Assembly: GCF_016429195.1 (NCBI RefSeq) | Contig: NZ_JAELUF010000020.1 | Location: forward strand, 1 to 38,830 | Origin: Brevundimonas sp. ASV9 | GTDB lineage: Bacteria > Pseudomonadota > Alphaproteobacteria > Caulobacterales > Caulobacteraceae | DNA: 38,830 nt | Direction: 5' to 3' | Shown here: piece after piece, positions 34,130-38,830 of the stretch | Layout of the letters: each line of letters begins with the position of its first letter | How positions within the stretch are numbered: the stretch's first letter is position 1 | Program-made: the position numbers and the translations under genes | The notes under the pieces: model-generated | What the model was told of the DNA's origin: nothing | The model's input: only the letters and a program-made list of their open reading frames with translations | The model's database searches: none

Positions 34130-36028
34130 TCAGCCCTTGGACTTGCCTTTGAAGCCGTCCTTCTTGAAGCCCGGCTTGGCCTTGAAGGGCTTCTTGGCAT
34201 AGGGCTTGTCGCCCGAGGCGTTCGAGCGCGGGTTGGCGCCGCCGTCAGCCTTCGGCGCCCAGGGCTTCTTCTTGAATGGCGGGCGGGCGTCGCCCTCTCC
34301 GCCATCGGCGCGCTTGTAGGGGGTCTTCTTGAAGGGGCGGTCGCCATCCTCGCGCGGCTTGCCGGCGAAGCGGCTGGCCTTCATCGAGCCGGGCGTCGGG
34401 GCTTCCGACGGCGTGATCTTCACCTCGTCCTTGGAGGCGGCGACGGCTTCGCGGAAAGCCTTCTCGTGGGTTTTGGCGACCTCGAACCGCGTCTCTTCGG
34501 GGAAGGTGCGGATGGCGCCGATTTGAGGCTTGGAAATCCCGCCGATGCGGCAGATCAGCGGGATCAGCCATTTGGGGTCGGCGTTCTTGTTGCGGCCCAC
34601 GTCCAGACGGAACCAGACCACATCATCGGCGCCCAGGCGGTCGCCCGGCCATGGCTGGGCCGCCGTGCCGTCTTCGTTGCGCACGGTGCGTTCGCGCTTG
34701 GCAGGACCGCGGTCCGAACCCGGATCGGACAGTTCTTCCGGCGCCGGTTGTTCCTTGCGCAGCAGGCGCACCAGGGCGGCGGCGATCTCGTCGGGCGTAC
34801 GCTCGGCGATCATCCGCTTGGCGACGACCATGTCCTCGTCGGAGACGTCGGCCTCGAAGAACTCGGGCGACAGCAGACGGCCTTCGTCGGCCTTGCGGAT
34901 TTCATCGAAGGTCGGGGCGCCGGTCCAGACGGCGTCGACGCCGGCCTCGTCCATCAGCCGCTCGGCCTTGCGACGGCGCGAGTGCGGGACCAGCATGACC
35001 GAGATGCCCTTCTTGCCCGCCCGGCCGGTCCGGCCCGAACGGTGCAGCAGTCCGGCGCGGTTCATCGGCAGTTCGGCGTGGATGACCAGACCCAGGTCGG
35101 GCAGGTCCAGACCGCGCGCGGCGACGTCGGTGGCGACGCAGACGCGGGCGCGGCCGTCACGCAGCGACTGAAGCGCATCGGTGCGCTCGCGCTGACCCAT
35201 TTCACCCGACAGGCTGACGGTCGAGAAGCCGCGTTCCAGCAGGGACGATTGCAGGTGACGCACGCTGTCGCGCGTCGAGCAGAAGACCATGGCGCGCGGC
35301 GCCTCGAACCAGCGCAGGGTGTTGACCACCGCGTGCTCGATCTCGTTCGGCGCAATGCGATAGGCGCGGTATTCGATGTCGGCGTGCTGGCGCGTCTTGT
35401 CGGTCGCGTCGATGCGGACCGCGTCCTTCTGATAGCGTTTGGCCAGGGTGGCGATGTCGCGCGCGATGGTCGCCGAGAACAGCAGGGTGCGGCGCTCGGC
35501 CGGCGCCTGGTCCAGGATGTGCTCCAGATCCTCGCGGAAGCCCATGTCCAGCATCTCGTCGGCCTCATCGAGGACGGCGACCTTCAGCTCGGACAGGTCC
35601 AGATTGCCCCGGTCGATGTGATCCTTCAGGCGGCCGGGCGTGCCGACGACGATGTGGACGCCAAAGCTGAGGGCGCGCGCTTCACGGCGCGCATCCATGC
35701 CGCCGACGCAGGTGGCGATCTTGGCGCCGGAGTCGGCGTACAGCCATTGCAGCTCGGCCGCGACCTGCATGGCCAGTTCCCGCGTGGGCGCGATGGCCAG
35801 GCACAGCGGCGCGCCGCCGGGGCCGAAGATCGGCTTGTCGCCCAGCAGGGTCGGCGCAGCGGCCAGACCAAAGGCCACGGTTTTGCCCGAACCCGTCTGG
35901 GCCGAGACCAGCAGGTCGCGATCCGCATGCTCCGCCTCCAGGACGGCGGCCTGAACCGGGGTGGGTTCGGCATAGCCCTTGTTGATCAGGGCGCGATCGA
36001 GCGCGGGATGGACGGCGGGAAAGGGCAT
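34130..36028 (-). CDS. DEAD-box RNA helicase with DbpA-type RNA-binding domain
   Basis: A 632-residue ATP-dependent RNA helicase. Motifs in order are the Q motif (GYAEPTPVQ, 18-26), motif I AQTGSGKT (43-50), PTRELA (81-86), TPGRL (130-134), DEAD (154-157), SAT (185-187), ARGLDLPD in motif V, and HRSGRTGRAGKKG in motif VI. After an acidic/charged linker, residues about 470-550 (VWFRLDVGRNKNADPKWLIP) match the DbpA-type RRM that binds 23S rRNA in E. coli DbpA. The last 100 residues are a Lys/Pro/Phe-rich disordered tail (KKPFKAKPGFKKDGFKGKSKG), usual in alphaproteobacterial relatives and probably a nonspecific RNA-binding tail. A role in ribosome assembly or cold-related RNA remodelling is likely. 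Confidence 0.93.
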   Translation of the reverse strand: MPFPAVHPALDRALINKGYAEPTPVQAAVLEAEHADRDLLVSAQTGSGKTVAFGLAAAPTLLGDKPIFGPGGAPLCLAIAPTRELAMQVAAELQWLYADSGAKIATCVGGMDARREARALSFGVHIVVGTPGRLKDHIDRGNLDLSELKVAVLDEADEMLDMGFREDLEHILDQAPAERRTLLFSATIARDIATLAKRYQKDAVRIDATDKTRQHADIEYRAYRIAPNEIEHAVVNTLRWFEAPRAMVFCSTRDSVRHLQSSLLERGFSTVSLSGEMGQRERTDALQSLRDGRARVCVATDVAARGLDLPDLGLVIHAELPMNRAGLLHRSGRTGRAGKKGISVMLVPHSRRRKAERLMDEAGVDAVWTGAPTFDEIRKADEGRLLSPEFFEADVSDEDMVVAKRMIAERTPDEIAAALVRLLRKEQPAPEELSDPGSDRGPAKRERTVRNEDGTAAQPWPGDRLGADDVVWFRLDVGRNKNADPKWLIPLICRIGGISKPQIGAIRTFPEETRFEVAKTHEKAFREAVAASKDEVKITPSEAPTPGSMKASRFAGKPREDGDRPFKKTPYKRADGGEGDARPPFKKKPWAPKADGGANPRSNASGDKPYAKKPFKAKPGFKKDGFKGKSKG

Positions 36029-36053
36029 AGGAAACCTGGGACAACGGACAAGG

Positions 36054-36102
36054 GCGGTCGCCGAAACGACCGCGCCCGGCCGAGGTCAGACCTCAGGCCG
36101 GG
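36054..36102 (-). promoter_or_regulatory. Two stacked hairpins in the helicase leader region
   Basis: GCGGTCG-ccgaaa-CGACCGC (36054-36073) and, one base further, CCCGGCCGAGGTC-A-GACCTC-A-GGCCGGG (36075-36102, 13 bp with one bulge) lie 26-74 bp upstream of the helicase start. No T-run follows on either strand. They could be a structured mRNA leader. Confidence 0.5.
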
Positions 36103-36234
36103 CGAATGATGGCGCTCTATACATCAATAAGGGCGCAAGCGGGGCGGAAAACGCCGTTCACCCTGTTCCTTCAGGCGACGTTGACCTGAAAGACGCAGTC
36201 TGGCGATCGAACCCACCGCGTCCGGAGCTTCGCC

Positions 36235-36444
36235 ATGCAAGCGCTTTCCATAGCCGCCGCCGGAATGACGACCGCGCAGAACCGGTTCGACAACAGCGCG
36301 CGTCGCACCGCCACCGCGCCGTTGGACAATCTCGCCGAGGAAACCGTGGAGCGGATCCAGGCCAAGACCGCCTTCAACGCCAACGCCGCCGTTCTGCGCA
36401 CCGCGGACGACATGACCGGCACGCTGCTGGACATGCTGGCCTGA
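36235..36444 (+). CDS. Mini flagellar rod/hook-like protein
   Basis: A 69-residue protein. The first 20 residues (MQALSIAAAGMTTAQNRFDN) resemble the N-terminal helix of flagellar rod and hook proteins. Residues 28-69 (APLDNLAEETVERIQAKTAFNANAAVLRTADDMTGTLLDM) resemble their C-terminal helix. The whole central domain that forms rod or hook in FlgC, FlgF, FlgG and FlgE is missing. The joint is smooth and in frame, with no internal stop. GGAG lies seven bases before the start. It stands alone, four bases tail-to-tail from the HxlR-type regulator gene. Similar short flagellar-like proteins occur in Alphaproteobacteria; whether they enter the flagellum is not known to me. Confidence 0.75.
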   Translation: MQALSIAAAGMTTAQNRFDNSARRTATAPLDNLAEETVERIQAKTAFNANAAVLRTADDMTGTLLDMLA

Positions 36445-36448
36445 AGCT

Positions 36449-37132
36449 TCAGACCGGCGCCTTCTCAGGCAGGTTGAAGAGGCCCGCGAAGCGGTCGAAC
36501 ACGGCCCGGTCGCCGGTCAGGGTCATCAGGTCGTCAGCCTCGAAGGCGGCAGGCGGAACCTTGCCGTAAACGCACGCGGCGACCAGCGGCGGTTGGGTCG
36601 TCAGGACGACGTCGGCGGTGTCCGTGGCGCCGCGACGGGTCGTGATCGTCCCCTTTTCGATCTGAACGACAAAAGGCTCGTCGCCGAAGACGAAGCCGAC
36701 TTTCATCGCGGCGTCTCCGGCCAGGGCCGGATCGAACATCGTCTCAAACGACTGCATGATCGACACCCCGCTAATCGGCAGTGTCGGGTCGTGGCGAGGC
36801 GAGCGCGCCGCCCAACCGCCCAGCACCATGAAGACCGGCTTGATCTCGTATCCCCACGGCGTCAGCTCATAGACCTGGACCGAGGCAGGCGGCGGCAGCT
36901 TGCGACGGGTCACGATGCCCGAAGCCTCCAGCCCCTCCAGTCGCTGGATCAGCACGTTGGCGGAAATGCCGTGCAGATCCTTTCTCAGATCACCGAACCG
37001 GCGCGGGCCCATCATCAGTTCGCGGATCACCAGCAGAGCCCAGCGCTCGCCGATCAGGTCCAGTCCGTGCGCAGCGCCACAGGCGTCATGGTATTTTCGG
37101 CCCGCCTTATCGGTTATCTTTTCTAACTTCAT
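36449..37132 (-). CDS. HxlR-family regulator with C-terminal SCP2-like domain
   Basis: A 227-residue protein. Residues 10-105 are an HxlR winged helix (LDLIGERWALLVIRELMMGPRRFGDLRKDLHGISANVLIQRL). Residues about 125-225 resemble a small sterol-carrier SCP2-like domain (VVQIEKGTITTRRGATDTADVVLTTQPP), a fusion known in this regulator family that could bind a hydrophobic ligand. The gene is divergent from the VOC/SRPBCC operon, with only 58 bp between starts, and is the likely regulator of that operon. A 6-2-6 palindrome overlaps its own start codon. Its stop codon and that of the flagellar-like gene lie together in the 12-bp palindrome CTGAAGCTTCAG. Confidence 0.88.
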   Translation of the reverse strand: MKLEKITDKAGRKYHDACGAAHGLDLIGERWALLVIRELMMGPRRFGDLRKDLHGISANVLIQRLEGLEASGIVTRRKLPPPASVQVYELTPWGYEIKPVFMVLGGWAARSPRHDPTLPISGVSIMQSFETMFDPALAGDAAMKVGFVFGDEPFVVQIEKGTITTRRGATDTADVVLTTQPPLVAACVYGKVPPAAFEADDLMTLTGDRAVFDRFAGLFNLPEKAPV

Positions 37133-37143
37133 AGTTGACTATG
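37130..37143. promoter_or_regulatory. Palindrome at the HxlR gene start (candidate autoregulatory site)
   Basis: CATAGT-TG-ACTATG is a perfect 6-2-6 palindrome overlapping the HxlR start codon and lying 47 bp before the divergent VOC start. The 58-bp gap is AT-rich. A bound dimer could block both promoters. Confidence 0.5.
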
Positions 37144-37190
37144 GTAATCAATGGAGTCAGGTTTCGCAAATAACAAGGAGAGGAAACGCC

Positions 37191-37634
37191 GTGGCCCAGC
37201 TGATTTTCATCAACCTGCCGGTCGCCGACCTGCCCCGATCGATCGCCTTTTATGAGGCTGTCGGCGCGACCAAGAACCCAATGTTCAGCGACGACACGGC
37301 CGCCTGTATGGTCGTGTCGGACGTGATCCACGTCATGCTGCTGACCCACGACAAGTGGCGCACCTTCACCGACCGGACGATCCCCAACGCCCATGCCTCG
37401 GCGCAGATGTCGCTGTGCATTTCGTTCGACAGCCGGGAGGCTGTGGACTCGGTGGTCGAACGCGCGGGTGCGGCAGGCGGCCTTATGGATCCAAACCCGA
37501 TTCAGGATCACGGTTTCATGTATGGGCGCGGCTATGCCGATCCGGACGGCCATATCTGGGAACCGATGTGGATGGACCCGGCCGCCGTCGCCGCCGGTCC
37601 CGGAGCCTTCGCCGCCAACGCCATGGTGTCGTGA
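37191..37634 (+). CDS. VOC (glyoxalase/bleomycin-resistance fold) protein
   Basis: A 147-residue single-domain protein of the vicinal-oxygen-chelate superfamily. It starts with GTG at 37191, preceded by AAGGAGAGG; the frame stays open upstream but that part has no similarity. FINLPVADLPRSIAFYEAVG and GYADPDGHIWEPMW mark the two beta-alpha-beta halves, with the typical terminal metal-side Glu in HIWEPMW. Close relatives are annotated as glyoxalase or lactoylglutathione-lyase-like proteins without known substrate. It is first in an operon with overlapping genes under the divergent HxlR-type regulator. Confidence 0.87.
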   Translation: MAQLIFINLPVADLPRSIAFYEAVGATKNPMFSDDTAACMVVSDVIHVMLLTHDKWRTFTDRTIPNAHASAQMSLCISFDSREAVDSVVERAGAAGGLMDPNPIQDHGFMYGRGYADPDGHIWEPMWMDPAAVAAGPGAFAANAMVS

Positions 37635-38095
37635 TGGCCGACAGTCGTGAACTGAGCATCAGCCGTCTGATCAAGGCCTCGCCGGAGACGGTGTGGAAGA
37701 TCTACACCGAGCGCACCGGCGAGTGGTTCTGCCCTCGCCCCTGGACCACGCCGGTCGTGAATTGGGATCTGCGCGTCGGCGGGCGGGCCAATGTGGAAAT
37801 GGCTTCGCCAGAGGGCGAGCGGCATCCCTATTCCGGCGTGTTTTTGGAGGTGGTGCAGGGCCGCAAACTGGTCTCGACCGGCGCCTTTACAGAGGGCTGG
37901 GTTCCGCAGGCCGGCGACATGAACTTCGTGCGCATCGACACCTTCGAGCCCGAGGCCGGCGGAACCCGCTACACCGCCACTGCTCGGCATTGGGACGAAA
38001 AAGCCGCCGAAACCCACAAGGCCATGGGCTTCGAACAGGGCTGGGGCGCCGTCGCCGATCAACTGGCGGCGTTGGCGCAGGGAGATGCGGCATGA
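37634..38095 (+). CDS. SRPBCC / AHSA1-like protein
   Basis: A 153-residue START-like (SRPBCC) protein of the Aha1-related type. The N-terminal SISRLIKASPETVWKIYTE and the central WDLRVGGRANVEM are family marks, and the C-terminal helix MGFEQGWGAVADQLAAL closes the hydrophobic pocket. The ATG shares one base with the previous stop (TGATG). Members bind small hydrophobic ligands or act as weak hydrolases; the ligand here is unknown. Its place between two VOC genes suggests a shared detoxification or stress task. Confidence 0.88.
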   Translation: MADSRELSISRLIKASPETVWKIYTERTGEWFCPRPWTTPVVNWDLRVGGRANVEMASPEGERHPYSGVFLEVVQGRKLVSTGAFTEGWVPQAGDMNFVRIDTFEPEAGGTRYTATARHWDEKAAETHKAMGFEQGWGAVADQLAALAQGDAA

Positions 38096-38574
38096 GCGAC
38101 AAGATCATTCCCTGCCTGTGGTTCGACGGCGAAGCCGAGGCTGCGACCGCCTTCTATGTCAGCCTCCTGCCCGACAGCCGCATCACCGCCGTCAACCGCT
38201 CGCCGGTCGATACGCCGTCCGGCGCTGAAGGCACGGTCCTGACGGTGCAGTTCGTGCTGGCGGGTCGCGAGTATCTGGCGCTGAACGGCGGACCGACCTT
38301 CCGCTTCACCGAGGCCGTCTCCTTCATGGTGATGACCGAGGATCAGGCCGAGACGGACCGGCTGTGGGACACCCTGCTCGCCGACGGCGGCAGCGAAAAC
38401 GCCTGCGGCTGGCTCAAGGACCGCTGGGGCCTGTCGTGGCAGATCACGCCTCGTCGCCTGATGGAACTGACCACCGATCCGAACCCCGCGCGCGCCAAGG
38501 CCGCCATGCAGGCCATGATGGGTATGATCAAGATCGACATCGCGGCGCTGGACCGCGCCGTCGCCGACGTTTGA
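38092..38574 (+). CDS. PhnB-like VOC protein (3-demethylubiquinone methyltransferase-like fold)
   Basis: A 160-residue protein of the PhnB/VOC subgroup often labelled 3-demethylubiquinone-9 3-methyltransferase domain, although members have no methyltransferase activity demonstrated by sequence. IIPCLWFDGEAEAATAFYVSLLPDS, FVLAGREYLALNGGP, and CGWLKDRWGLSWQITPRRL are characteristic. The start overlaps the previous stop by four bases (ATGA). Function is unknown; the operon context suggests handling of reactive or toxic small molecules. Confidence 0.88.
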   Translation: MSDKIIPCLWFDGEAEAATAFYVSLLPDSRITAVNRSPVDTPSGAEGTVLTVQFVLAGREYLALNGGPTFRFTEAVSFMVMTEDQAETDRLWDTLLADGGSENACGWLKDRWGLSWQITPRRLMELTTDPNPARAKAAMQAMMGMIKIDIAALDRAVADV

Positions 38575-38596
38575 ATCCAGAAAGAGGAGACGACCG

Positions 38597-38830
38597 ATGA
38601 CCTATGTGACCGGCTTCCTGACCCCCGTGAAAACCGAGGACAAGGCGCGCTACGTCAAGTCCGCCGAGGCCTCCTGGCCCCTGTTTCAGAAATACGGCGC
38701 CCTGTCCCAGGTCGAGACCTGGGGCGAAGACGTGCCCGACGGCGCCCTGACCAGCTTTCCGATGGCGGTGAAGCTGCAAGAGGGCGAGGTCGTCGTCTTC
38801 TCCTGGGTCACCTGGCCCGACCGCGCCACC
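38597..38830 (+). CDS. DUF1428 family protein, 3' end cut by window
   Basis: The first 78 codons of a DUF1428 protein (MTYVTGFLTPVKTEDKARYV, then YGALSQVETWGEDVPDG and FSWVTWPDRAT), open to the right edge; full members are about 115-120 residues. GAGGAGA lies seven bases before the ATG, and the gap to the previous gene is 22 bp, so it belongs to the same operon. The family has a dimeric alpha-beta barrel-like fold and no assigned activity. It is often found with VOC and SRPBCC genes. Confidence 0.88.
   Translation, partial: MTYVTGFLTPVKTEDKARYVKSAEASWPLFQKYGALSQVETWGEDVPDGALTSFPMAVKLQEGEVVVFSWVTWPDRAT

Noticed and set aside
1..38830. Mobile element, phage, CRISPR or tRNA gene
   Set aside because: Scanning found no transposase, integrase, phage gene, regularly spaced repeat array or convincing tRNA cloverleaf.

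Overview
The window is GC-rich, densely packed bacterial DNA. It looks like an alphaproteobacterium of the order Caulobacterales, probably Brevundimonas or a close relative. This is inferred from four things: a TonB receptor with adjacent flavin-dependent halogenases, xylonate-pathway-like enzymes resembling Caulobacter XylB and XylD, a TAGCGCTA-type operator like those described for Caulobacter xylose genes, and the general gene style. No species was checked by search. There are no rRNA or tRNA genes, insertion sequences, CRISPR arrays or plasmid/phage genes. No stretch longer than 300 bp lacks a gene.

Positions 1-18311 form a nearly complete xyloglucan utilization locus. Its secreted enzymes are a GH3 beta-glucosidase (cut by the left edge), a GH74 endo-xyloglucanase, a GH29 alpha-L-fucosidase, an SGNH acetylesterase, a GH31 alpha-xylosidase with an inserted PA14 domain and a GH35/DUF5597 beta-galactosidase. 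With them go a TonB-dependent receptor and two tandem flavin-dependent halogenases. Together the hydrolases cover every bond in fucosylated, acetylated xyloglucan. Two divergent promoter regions (983-1269 and 15043-15276) each carry a LacI-family palindrome of the TGTTAGCGCTA type, so the two halves probably answer to one repressor encoded outside the window. The role of the halogenases is the main open question.

Positions 18392-25123 encode use of a released sugar. A XylB-like sugar dehydrogenase and an IlvD/Edd aldonate dehydratase lie on the minus strand, with an IclR regulator upstream. Divergent from the regulator are a sodium/sugar symporter, 2-keto-3-deoxygalactonate kinase (dgoK) and KDPGal aldolase (dgoA). 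This fits the De Ley-Doudoroff route for D-galactose, a side-chain sugar of xyloglucan. No sugar-lactone lactonase is present.

Positions 25291-30053 hold a metal efflux operon: a small Cys-rich secreted protein, a CzcB-like adaptor and a CzcA-like RND pump with a divalent-cation motif. No outer-membrane channel gene is present.

Positions 30194-36444 carry housekeeping and envelope genes: dusA, an outer-membrane barrel, a 3D-domain protein, a two-repeat secreted protein, an Mpo1-like membrane protein, a DEAD-box helicase with DbpA-type RNA-binding domain, and a 69-residue protein made of only the two ends of a flagellar rod/hook protein. Positions 36449-38830 hold an HxlR-type regulator divergent from a four-gene operon (VOC, SRPBCC, PhnB-like VOC, DUF1428) that runs off the right edge.
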